In this document: positions 24,594 to 31,549 of the stretch, piece after piece
How the letters are laid out: every line of letters starts with the position of its first letter
How positions within the stretch are numbered: position 1 is the stretch's first letter
Assembly (NCBI GenBank): GCA_019420525.1
Contig: JAHZHA010000004.1
Location: 1-33,632 of the forward strand
Reading direction: 5' to 3'
DNA length: 33,632 bases
Source: Bacillota bacterium
Lineage (GTDB): Bacteria; Bacillota; Clostridia; Peptostreptococcales; Anaerovoracaceae
Made by a program: the position numbers and the translations under genes
Notes under the pieces: model-generated
What the model was told of the DNA's origin: nothing
The model's database searches: none
What the model saw: only the letters and a program-made list of their open reading frames with translations

Positions 24594-25334
24594 CTATAAA
24601 ATCATGCCGCCGTCCACGCCGATCACCTGACCGGTGATATAGGAAGCACCGTCGGAAGCCAGAAAAGCCGCCGTCTTTGCCACATCCTCCGGTGCGCCAA
24701 ATCTGCCCAGACTGATCTGGCCCATTACGAGTTCTTTCTGTTTGTCTGAAAGGACTCCCGTCATATCCGTATCGATAAATCCCGGTGCGATCGCGTTTAC
24801 CGTTATGTTTCTCTTTCCCAGTTCCTTTGCATTTGACAGGGTCATACCGATGACTCCGGCCTTTGAAGCACAGTAATTGGCCTGGCCTGCATTTCCTCTG
24901 ACTCCCGAGATTGACGAGAGGTTGATGATGCGTCCCGACTTTTTCCTGCTCATGTGTGCCGCTGCATATTTGGTAAAATTGAATGTTCCCAACAGATTCG
25001 TATCGATCACTTTCATAAAATCTTCTGGCGTCATTCTCAGAATCAGCTTGTCGTTGGTGATCCCCGCATTGTTGACGAGAATATCGAGCTTTCCAAATTC
25101 CTCTACCGCATGTTTTACCGTCTGTTCCGCATATTCCGGATCGGCGACATCACCCTTTGCGAGAATAATCTTCGTGCCATACTGTTCCAGTTCAGACGCA
25201 GCTTTTGCAGCCGCCTCCTCATTGCTGCGGTAACAGATCATCACGTCCGCACCCTGCATGGCGAACTCTTTTGCGATGGCAAAACCGATGCCCCGGACAC
25301 CTCCTGTGACGATCGCGCTTTTTCCTTTTAACAT
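24594..25334 (-). CDS. fabG: 3-oxoacyl-ACP reductase FabG
   Basis: NADPH-dependent reductase of 3-oxoacyl-ACP, 246 residues. Short-chain dehydrogenase features: dinucleotide motif TGGVRGIG, NNAG (residues 88-91), and the Ser141-Tyr154-Lys158 triad in LSSISG and NYCASKAG. GGAGAAGGGAGAG precedes the ATG. It lies 18 nt after fabD, within one transcript. Confidence 0.96.
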   Translation of the reverse strand: MLKGKSAIVTGGVRGIGFAIAKEFAMQGADVMICYRSNEEAAAKAASELEQYGTKIILAKGDVADPEYAEQTVKHAVEEFGKLDILVNNAGITNDKLILRMTPEDFMKVIDTNLLGTFNFTKYAAAHMSRKKSGRIINLSSISGVRGNAGQANYCASKAGVIGMTLSNAKELGKRNITVNAIAPGFIDTDMTGVLSDKQKELVMGQISLGRFGAPEDVAKTAAFLASDGASYITGQVIGVDGGMIL

Positions 25335-25352
25335 GAGTCTCTCCCTTCTCCG

Positions 25353-26381
25353 TCAGGCTTCTTTTCCGCAGAGTTCCTTCAGCGTCGCTTCCAGAGATTC
25401 CGCGTTTTCCACATTGCAGGTCCGGATGCTTTTGTCGATCTTCTTTACCAGACCGCTCAGCGTCTTTCCCGGTCCGAATTCGATGACCGTGTCGATTCCC
25501 CCGGCTTTCAGGTTTTCGACGATTTTCACCCACTGTACCGGACTCATCAGCTGAAGAGCCATGGCATCTGCGATATCTTCCGCCGTCTGAGGAGAGGAAG
25601 GCTCCTGGACTTTACCGTCTTCTTCCGGTTCCACGGTCATGCCCTTTCTGTATTCCGAAAGAGGGCGCGCCGTCAGATTAGAGTAAACTGGAAAATCGGT
25701 AGGAGTGATCTTCTTCGTCAGAATGATACTGCGCATCTTTTCAGAGGCAGGTTCCATCATCGGACTGTGGAAAGCGCTTCCCACGGACAGCGGTGTTACG
25801 CGCAGACGCGCTTCCTTTGCGATCTCCGTAAAGCGGGCCACCGCATCGCGGTCACCTGACACGACAGTCTGCGTCGGCGCATTGATGTTTGCCGCAACCA
25901 GAATACCGTCCTGACGCGCTTTTTCCACACAGTCTCTGACTTTCTGAGGGTCGCCGATAGCTGCCGCCATCGTGCCGATATTCTCGCCGGCTTCGTTTCT
26001 GCCAGCTTCCCCCATATAGCGTCCCCTGTGTTCCATCAGTTCCACGCCGTCGGCGATATCTGCGATGACGCCTGCCGCTGTCAGCGCAGCATACTCTCCG
26101 AGACTGAATCCTGCCATCGCAGCGATTTCGGCATTCTCTGGCTTTTCCACTTCAAAACGAGAGATAAATTCCTCATAAGCCGCCATCGTCACCGCATAGA
26201 CACACGGCTGCGTATTTTCCGTGAGTTTCAGTTCTTCTGCCGTTCCTTCAAAACATAAATTCTTTATCCTATCGCCGGCAGCGTCAAACACCTGACGGCT
26301 CTTCGGATATCTCTCATACAAATCCCTTCCCATGCCGGGATACTGGGCTCCCTGACCGGCAAATAAACAAGCGATTTTCAT
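25353..26381 (-). CDS. fabD: Malonyl-CoA-ACP transacylase FabD
   Basis: Loads malonyl groups on acyl carrier protein. 342 residues, about 30 longer than the E. coli enzyme. It has FAGQGAQYPGMGRDLYE, the nucleophile Ser93 in GFSLGEY (Phe in place of the more usual His) and the catalytic His205 in GSAFHSPMM. The extra length is mostly an acidic, proline-rich insert at residues 244-268, between SNLTARPLS and IADAMALQL. It lies between fabK and fabG. Confidence 0.95.
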   Translation of the reverse strand: MKIACLFAGQGAQYPGMGRDLYERYPKSRQVFDAAGDRIKNLCFEGTAEELKLTENTQPCVYAVTMAAYEEFISRFEVEKPENAEIAAMAGFSLGEYAALTAAGVIADIADGVELMEHRGRYMGEAGRNEAGENIGTMAAAIGDPQKVRDCVEKARQDGILVAANINAPTQTVVSGDRDAVARFTEIAKEARLRVTPLSVGSAFHSPMMEPASEKMRSIILTKKITPTDFPVYSNLTARPLSEYRKGMTVEPEEDGKVQEPSSPQTAEDIADAMALQLMSPVQWVKIVENLKAGGIDTVIEFGPGKTLSGLVKKIDKSIRTCNVENAESLEATLKELCGKEA

Positions 26382-26416
26382 TATTTCTGCCTCTCTTTCT
26401 CCGCTCTTCCGCTGTC

Positions 26417-27394
26417 CTATTCTCCGAAATTCTTCTGCATGAGAATATTTCTACGACGGAAGACATCAGCTGCGTCCTTCATCATGTCTTCGATGATCTC
26501 TTGAGCTGTCTGTTCTTTCTTTACCAGACCTGCGATCTGTCCGGACATGACAGACCCTCTCTCCACATCGCCTTCCGTTACGGCACGTCTCAGCGCTCCC
26601 GTTCCCAGTTCTACGATCTTCTGAGGGTCCTCTCCGCGTCTTTCCAGCTGAATCATCTCTCTCGTCATCTTATTCTTGATTACCCGCACACAGTGACCCG
26701 TGCTTCTTCCGGTGACCACGGTTGACGAATCTCTCGCATTGAGAATTTCATTTTTATATGCCTGATGCGCGTTGCTTTCTTTCGCTGTAACGAAGCGCGT
26801 TCCCATCTGAACGCCTTCCGCGCCCAGCATGAACGCTGCCGCAAAACCTCTGCCGTCACCGATACCGCCTGCGGCAATGACAGGAATGTCCACCGCATCG
26901 ACAACCTGAGGTACCAGAGCCATCGTCGTGATTTCACCCAGGTGACCGCCGCTCTCCATACCTTCTGCGATTACGGCATCGGCGCCGACTCTTGCAACAC
27001 GCTTCGCGATAGCGACAGAACCTGCCACAGGAATAACTTTGATATTTTTTTCTTTGAGCCGCGGGATGTATTTTCCCGGATTTCCCGCTCCCGTAGTGAT
27101 TACCTTTATATCTTCATCGAGAACCATCTGCATGATGTCATCCACATATTCCGACATCAGCATGATATTGAGTCCAAAAGGCTTATCTGTCTTTTCCTTG
27201 CAGGCGCGTACCTGAGCCTGGATCGTATCTACGTCCCAGGGTCCGCACCCGATGATGCCCAGACCTCCTGCATTACTTACCGCTGATGCGATGGACGCGT
27301 CAGCAACCCAGGCCATACCTCCCTGAAAGATAGGGTATCTGATCCCCAGCATTTCTGTAATTCTCGTGCTGAGCTGCGGCACTCCGTTTTCCAT
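26417..27394 (-). CDS. fabK: Enoyl-ACP reductase II (FMN) FabK
   Basis: FMN-dependent reductase that completes the elongation cycle, the alternative to FabI. 325 residues of a nitronate-monooxygenase-like TIM barrel: QGGMAWVADASIASAVSNAG, AEGMESGGHLG and IAAGGIGDGRG. GGAGGATA precedes the ATG at 27394. First gene of fabK-fabD-fabG-fabF-fabZ, preceded by a strong promoter and a FabT-like box. Nitronate monooxygenase is the alternative reading, but the fab context favours FabK. Confidence 0.94.
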   Translation of the reverse strand: MENGVPQLSTRITEMLGIRYPIFQGGMAWVADASIASAVSNAGGLGIIGCGPWDVDTIQAQVRACKEKTDKPFGLNIMLMSEYVDDIMQMVLDEDIKVITTGAGNPGKYIPRLKEKNIKVIPVAGSVAIAKRVARVGADAVIAEGMESGGHLGEITTMALVPQVVDAVDIPVIAAGGIGDGRGFAAAFMLGAEGVQMGTRFVTAKESNAHQAYKNEILNARDSSTVVTGRSTGHCVRVIKNKMTREMIQLERRGEDPQKIVELGTGALRRAVTEGDVERGSVMSGQIAGLVKKEQTAQEIIEDMMKDAADVFRRRNILMQKNFGE

Positions 27395-27429
27395 ATGTTA
27401 TCCTCCGAATCGTTTTCATTCCAATTTAG

Positions 27430-27442
27430 TTTGATAAGCAAA
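27430..27442 (-). promoter_or_regulatory. FabT-like operator in the fabK leader
   Basis: Minus strand TTTGCTTATCAAA, an inverted repeat (TTTG...CAAA) that differs at one base from the TTTGATTATCAAA core I recall for streptococcal FabT sites. It falls about 3-15 nt after the predicted transcription start, a good place for a repressor. Confidence 0.55.
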
Positions 27443-27451
27443 ATATATTCA

Positions 27452-27480
27452 AGTATATCCCGAGACTCCTCCTGTGTCAA
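27452..27480 (-). promoter_or_regulatory. Promoter of the fab operon
   Basis: Minus strand TTGACA (27475-27480), exactly 17 bp, TATACT (27452-27457). Start expected near 27445, about 50 nt before the fabK ATG. Confidence 0.8.
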
Positions 27481-27613
27481 GGCTCACCTGATTTTCGCAT
27501 CCGGCATTCCATCAGAAAAAACGTCATTTTTTTGCTGAACTTTCACATCTCGCCGTCCCGACGCATTTAATGGCAGTAATAAAAATAAATATCTGCAGAA
27601 AGGAATGTGAAAA

Positions 27614-28501
27614 ATGGATGAAAATATGAATAAAACCCGGATAAACTACGGCCGTCGGGCCGGCATTTACGGCGTTATCGGAAACTGTCTCCTGTTTCTC
27701 GTCAAATTCATTATGGGAACCGCCAGCAACAGCATTGCCGTCATAGCCGACAGCTTTAATAATCTCATGGACTGCGCGGGTTCCGCCATCACCATCATCG
27801 GATTTCATATCGCCGGAAAAGAACGCGACAGTCGTCATCCTTTCGGCCATGGACGTGCGGAATATCTGTGCGGCCTCTTTATCGCACTCATCATTATCTC
27901 TGCCGCTGTCTCTCTGGCAAAAAATTCGGTTCAGCGGCTGATTTCACCAGAACCTCTGCACGTGATACACCTGATGTTTTTGGTACCCCTAGTCTCCGTA
28001 CTGGTAAAAACTTTTCTGATCATATATATTACAAAAATAAACAGAGAACTGAATTCCTCTGCCCTGCGAGCAGCCGTCCGGGAAGATTATGCCGATATGC
28101 TCATCACCGTCCTGACAATTTTTACACTCATCGCCGCAGGCCACACTTCCCTGCCTGTTGACGGAATTGCAGGTCTTATCATCGCCTTTTTCATACTCTG
28201 GTCCGGTTTGACCGCTCTGAAAGAAAACATGGATCTTCTCATAGGCACAGCCGCTGATAAGACGCTGGCAGAAGATGCCCAGGCTGTCGTCCTGGAATAC
28301 GATGTATTTGAAAAGGTTGTCTCTTTTACCATCCACGATTACGGTCCCTCTGCGAAATTAGCTGTCATATGCGTATCCCTGAATCCAGGATACTGCACGG
28401 AAACCGGCTGCATTTCCTCCGCTGTTGCAGAAGTTTCCCGGCGCCTCAGAGACAGCCTGGGACTCAGCTGTGTCATCTACTGTGATCCCGAACAGATCTG
28501 A
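27614..28501 (+). CDS. Cation diffusion facilitator family transporter
   Basis: Metal/proton antiporter that expels divalent cations, 295 residues. An N-terminal membrane domain of about six helices carries IADSFNNLMD in helix 2 and REDYADM in helix 5, the two halves of the transport site, and HPFGHGRAEYLCG after helix 2, the family signature. A cytoplasmic C-terminal domain follows (from about residue 210). The NNLMD form belongs to a common Bacillota subgroup. The metal (Mn, Fe, Zn or other) cannot be assigned. AGAAAGGAA precedes the ATG. Single gene, divergent from the fab operon, with its own terminator. Confidence 0.93.
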   Translation: MDENMNKTRINYGRRAGIYGVIGNCLLFLVKFIMGTASNSIAVIADSFNNLMDCAGSAITIIGFHIAGKERDSRHPFGHGRAEYLCGLFIALIIISAAVSLAKNSVQRLISPEPLHVIHLMFLVPLVSVLVKTFLIIYITKINRELNSSALRAAVREDYADMLITVLTIFTLIAAGHTSLPVDGIAGLIIAFFILWSGLTALKENMDLLIGTAADKTLAEDAQAVVLEYDVFEKVVSFTIHDYGPSAKLAVICVSLNPGYCTETGCISSAVAEVSRRLRDSLGLSCVIYCDPEQI

Positions 28502-28572
28502 CATCGCATTCTCTGCATTCCCAACACACCGTACCGTATCGCAATGAGATCCCTTTCTCTGTTTTCAGAAAC

Positions 28573-28617
28573 AAAAAATCCGAAATCTCTGCGCAAGCGC
28601 AGGATTCCGGATTTTTT
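28573..28617 (+). terminator. Terminator of the cation transporter gene
   Basis: Outer stem 28573-28582 with 28608-28617 (AAAAAATCCG / CGGATTTTTT), inner CTGCGC (28589-28594) with GCGCAG (28597-28602). T run at the right edge; located about 70 nt after the stop. Confidence 0.85.
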
Positions 28618-28851
28618 CGTACGACAGCTTCCGATGAACCCCATAGGATAGATCAGAATTTTAAGGTTAGTCCGTCTCTCACTCTTAACATTGGCCATCT
28701 TTCTCTCAAGGAAACCTTATTCTGTCGTCTGAATCTTTTATATTTTTCTTTCTTACTCTTTGACCGATATTATCCTACAGGAAAAACGGAGCAAATTCAA
28801 CATTTTTGTCATCTTTCCATGAATATATTTTCTATACACAGTCAAATCCAT
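28618..28851. other. Convergent intergenic stretch, nothing recognised
   Basis: AT-rich stretch between the transporter terminator and the end of the 100-residue orphan gene on the other strand. A minus-strand frame (28477-28698) crosses the terminator stem and is not credible. No further promoter or RNA is evident. Confidence 0.5.
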
Positions 28852-29154
28852 TTAGCTCAATATATATTCTGCGTAATAGCCTTCTTCTTCAGGCTCTGTA
28901 TGCCATGCATAACGTTCGAGGAGCCGGTAGCGCCCGTTGTCATATTCGATCTCCTCCCAGAAACCGGGATCTCTGGCGGAACAGCCATTAGCCTTTCCGA
29001 ATCTAATAATCTGATAGCTCTCAAACTTTTCCATCCTTGCCGGTTTTCCTTCCGCCAATAGAGCTTCCAGCCTTTGCTTTGCCTCCGTTTCGTCGGTGTA
29101 AACTTTCAGATCCTGATCGAGACTTTCGAGATAAACCGCAAATAATTTTTTCAT
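28852..29154 (-). CDS. Orphan 100-residue protein of unknown function
   Basis: Starts at the ATG at 29154 (MKKLFAVYLESLDQDLKV) after AGGGGGA, with a consensus-like promoter at 29221-29249, so it is very likely expressed. The sequence is acidic and soluble, with many aromatic residues in the C-terminal half (YDNGRYRLLERYAWH, EGYYAEYILS) and no signal peptide or membrane segment. One Cys. I do not recognise the family. The same frame is open far upstream, over the Cys-rich genes, but that is antisense overlap. It is divergent from the Cys-rich pair. Confidence 0.75.
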   Translation of the reverse strand: MKKLFAVYLESLDQDLKVYTDETEAKQRLEALLAEGKPARMEKFESYQIIRFGKANGCSARDPGFWEEIEYDNGRYRLLERYAWHTEPEEEGYYAEYILS

Positions 29155-29220
29155 AAAGAATCCCCCTTCAGCGTGACTCTCACAGCCGTCCGGAGTTTTC
29201 GGGCGACTATCCCTGCAAGT

Positions 29221-29249
29221 ATTATACTCAATTCCACGATGGATTGCAA
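29221..29249 (-). promoter_or_regulatory. Promoter of the orphan 100-residue gene
   Basis: Minus strand TTGCAA (29244-29249), 17 bp, TATAAT (29221-29226), giving a leader of about 60 nt. Confidence 0.7.
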
Positions 29250-29451
29250 GAAAATAATAAGTATACATATTATTTATTTCACACGCATTCTGTAGCTTAC
29301 CGACATCTATAGCCATAATTATATGCACCATCCCGGTCATGTATTCATAATATGAACCAGCACGATACAGAACAGGCAAAAAGCCGTCAGAGAAAGCCAG
29401 ATGTTTACCGTCTCCGGGCGGCCGTGCCGACGATATGAGAGGAGAATACCT

Positions 29452-29736
29452 ATGTGTAACAATTGCAACAATAATCATACAACGTGCTGCCGGCCTGTAT
29501 GCACAGATGCTTCCAGGCGGTGCAGACCTGTTCTGATTACCCCACCGGATACCGGAAATGACAGCTGCGGATGCGGGGAGAGCCAGGCAAACTGCGGATG
29601 CTGCAGGCCGCGGCCACCGGTTATGGTACCTCCATGCGGATGCTGCAGACCGTGTCCGCCGCATCCTCCAAGACCTCCGTTTCCTCCGTGCGGCAGCTGT
29701 GATCAGCCACCATGGCCGATCCAGCCGCGCTGCTGA
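29452..29736 (+). CDS. Cysteine/proline-rich small protein
   Basis: 94 residues from the ATG at 29452, which follows AGAGGAG at 29437-29443. 18 of 94 residues are Cys and Pro is also very frequent. CGCCRP occurs twice (CGCCRPRPP and CGCCRPCPP). No signal peptide and no membrane segment. The high Cys content suggests metal binding or disulphide-cross-linked material such as a spore coat or exosporium layer, but I recognise no named family and no spore gene is nearby. Its stop overlaps the next start as TGATG. A -1 frameshift near the stop would also fuse the two frames. Confidence 0.7.
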   Translation: MCNNCNNNHTTCCRPVCTDASRRCRPVLITPPDTGNDSCGCGESQANCGCCRPRPPVMVPPCGCCRPCPPHPPRPPFPPCGSCDQPPWPIQPRC

Positions 29737-29972
29737 TGTGCAGACCATGCCCGCCCGTGTATGAGAGGGACTGCGACAACCTACCATGCCGACGGCCGGG
29801 TCCTGAAATCTGTATCAGCCGGCCCCGCGACTGCTGCAGCCGCCCCCAGCCCTGCAAATGTCCTCCCTGCCCCTCTCCGGAACCTTTCAGAGAGGAATGC
29901 TGCCATCGCAGTGAATCCGATTTGCGCCGCATACTCCATTTGATCTGCAAAATGCTCGATGAGCGCTGCTGA
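29736..29972 (+). CDS. Second cysteine/proline-rich small protein, overlapping the first
   Basis: 78 residues from the ATG at 29736, whose A is the last base of the preceding TGA. There is no ribosome site, so translation would need re-initiation after the first gene. 14 Cys. It begins MCRPCPP, the same CRPCPP present in the first protein, and ends in a Cys-poor helix-like region (SESDLRRILHLICKMLDERC). It may be a separate coupled gene or the second half of a single protein of about 175 residues split by a real or sequencing frameshift. Function unknown. Confidence 0.55.
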   Translation: MCRPCPPVYERDCDNLPCRRPGPEICISRPRDCCSRPQPCKCPPCPSPEPFREECCHRSESDLRRILHLICKMLDERC

Positions 29973-30486
29973 CATTCGCAGGGAACAACCGGCCTGTCCG
30001 ATCCTCGACTCAAAATAAACATAAATCCGTTACACTTGAATTCCCTGTACGCACGGACAGCCGGCAGATTCGCCGCGCAGCCCTGTATTTGAAAAAACGA
30101 TGCCTAAAAGATGAATTATTTGATGAAGTGAAGGATAAAACAATTTGCGCGTGTGAATCTGAATCAAGGCGGCCGGAAGCTTTTCGGAAAGCTCCGGACC
30201 GGATATCCCGCCTGAAGATGAAAGATCCCTACGGGATTAAAATATGCGCATCTGCTTTCTGCCGGAAACTTCTGCAGCGCTGAATCAGCCGAATGACTAC
30301 GGAGCTTACATCAGAACAAAAAACAACCCGAAACGCTGCAGAGTGCCGGCATCTGAACAGCCCGTACCGACTCCTGCCTCCAACGGTCCGACATCCTCTG
30401 CGGAAAAAGTACCATTCGCATCACTCACCACACCGAAAATAAAGCTGAACTGAGTCAGCACAACCCGTTCTGTATCGTGTTTTAAC

Positions 30487-30522
30487 GGCGGTATCCTCAC
30501 CATCCGAGGCATACCGCCTTTT
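30487..30522 (+). terminator. Rightward terminator, possible end of the Cys-rich unit
   Basis: GGCGGTAT (30487-30494) pairs with ATACCGCC (30511-30518), with inner CCTC/GAGG, followed by TTTTC. It suggests that a rightward transcript, perhaps from the Cys-rich genes, ends here. Confidence 0.6.
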
Positions 30523-30570
30523 CAATTTCCTGCCGCCGTTTTCTGAATTTCATGTTCCTCAAAAAACAGC

Positions 30571-30598
30571 ACGGGAGCGATTGTAAGTTCGCCCCCGT
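30571..30598 (-). terminator. Leftward terminator after the hydrolase gene
   Basis: ACGGG (30571-30575) with CCCGT (30594-30598) and GCGA with TCGC, one mismatch, followed on the minus strand by GCTGTTTTTTG. It is 214 nt after the hydrolase stop, leaving an unusually long 3' tail. Confidence 0.6.
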
Positions 30599-30661
30599 AC
30601 CGCTTTGCATTTGTTTTGTTTCGTGTTCGTTTTACTTTTGATTTTTGTTGGAGAGATTTTT

Positions 30662-30739
30662 ATGAAAAGAATTCTGCAGCAAGGATTCGTTTTTCTGACT
30701 TCCTCCCTGCTACGTGTATATCATACTGCCGTTTTGTGA
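30662..30739 (+). CDS. Possible 25-residue peptide
   Basis: Tiny frame starting MKRILQQGFVFLTSSLLRVY, with GGAGAGA five nt before the ATG. Basic N terminus and hydrophobic middle, like a small membrane peptide. No promoter could be identified, and the opposite strand is probably transcribed as the hydrolase 3' tail. Could equally be chance. Confidence 0.22.
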   Translation: MKRILQQGFVFLTSSLLRVYHTAVL

Positions 30740-30811
30740 TAAGTTTGTAAAGCTATGCTGAAGAATTTATAAACAAAATCCTACTAAATTCCACACATCA
30801 TTTTACGCGAT

Positions 30812-31333
30812 CTACACGATTTCGATCTGGCATGCGGCCATCGCATCGAGCGCGGTCTGATGACTTTCCGGCGTCACACCTGCGCAGCATCCCGAATGAA
30901 CGATAATCGCAGCTTCCGGAAAAGCAGCTTTACAGATCATCGCATTTGAAATCACACAGATATCCGTGCACAAGCCTGCAAAATGGACCTCCTGCGGCTC
31001 TTTTCCTCCGTTCTTCTCCAGAATGATCCGGGGCAGATCAGAAAATCCGAACGTCACCTTGTCGATCACCTCTGCATCGGGCTTCATGCACGCGGTGACT
31101 TCCCTGCAGATCTGCCATCCTTCCGTTCCTCTGATACAATGCGACACCGGAAGTTTTCTGCCTTCCTGGGTGTTCAGGTAATCTTCACCGTGTGTATCCC
31201 GGGTGTAAATCACCTCTCCGTCAAACCCGCGGATCAGATCGCAGACTGCCGGAACGACGTCCGGTGCCTCAGGCGTTCCCAGCGCCTCTGAAATAAAATC
31301 ATTCTGCATATCGATAACGAGTAAATATTTCAT
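30812..31333 (-). CDS. Isochorismatase-fold cysteine hydrolase, nicotinamidase-like
   Basis: 173 residues. Catalytic triad Asp8 (VIDMQNDF), Lys92 (VIDKVTFG) and Cys126 (GLCTDICVISNA). Metal-site residues of nicotinamidases are also in place: Asp46 and His48 in TRDTHGEDY, and His65 in PVSHCIRGTEG. This pattern favours nicotinamide deamidation to nicotinate in NAD salvage over other members of the fold. Smaller than E. coli PncA. AAGGAGTG precedes the ATG. Monocistronic, so the context does not help. Confidence 0.85.
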   Translation of the reverse strand: MKYLLVIDMQNDFISEALGTPEAPDVVPAVCDLIRGFDGEVIYTRDTHGEDYLNTQEGRKLPVSHCIRGTEGWQICREVTACMKPDAEVIDKVTFGFSDLPRIILEKNGGKEPQEVHFAGLCTDICVISNAMICKAAFPEAAIIVHSGCCAGVTPESHQTALDAMAACQIEIV

Positions 31334-31432
31334 TTGATTTCACTCCTTCATAACATCCGCCGCGTCCGTCTTTTCCCGGAAAATATCCGCAGCTACATCA
31401 GTAAACGGTACCACTCATCATTGACCCTAATC

Positions 31433-31441
31433 ATTATATCA
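31433..31441 (-). promoter_or_regulatory. Extended -10 promoter of the hydrolase gene
   Basis: Minus strand TGATATAAT: consensus TATAAT (31433-31438) with TGA (31439-31441), about 95 nt before the ATG. The -35 is weak. Confidence 0.55.
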
Positions 31442-31549
31442 TTTCCTGATATCTTACATTAAAATAATATTTGAAGTCGCACAAGCTGCACAATGTAAAT
31501 TTCTGCCCCGCCGGGGTTCAGATTTCTCATCTTGTGAAAGGAGGAAATT

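Larger units (their letters stand above)
29973..30811. other. Long stretch without a convincing gene
   Basis: 840 nt between the Cys-rich pair and the hydrolase. Short frames exist at 30089-30283 (+, TTG start), 30244-30453 (+, 69 codons ending 34 nt before a terminator) and 30306-30512 (-), none with a good ribosome site. Plus-strand 30244-30453 reads as a Pro/Ser/Thr-rich tail and could be a degraded or small gene of the Cys-rich unit. Two terminator-like stems and one tiny frame are listed separately. Confidence 0.45.

Noticed and set aside
28477..28698. 73-codon minus-strand frame
   Set aside because: Runs through the transporter terminator stem; no convincing promoter or ribosome site.
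29155..29787. Upstream extension of the orphan 100-residue gene to 311 codons
   Set aside because: Extension is antisense to the Cys-rich genes, lies across the promoter at 29221-29249 and is Arg-rich shadow sequence.
30089..30283. 64-codon plus-strand frame
   Set aside because: TTG start without a ribosome site; no recognisable pattern.
30306..30512. 68-codon minus-strand frame
   Set aside because: No ribosome site, begins inside a terminator stem, and overlaps an equally weak plus-strand frame.
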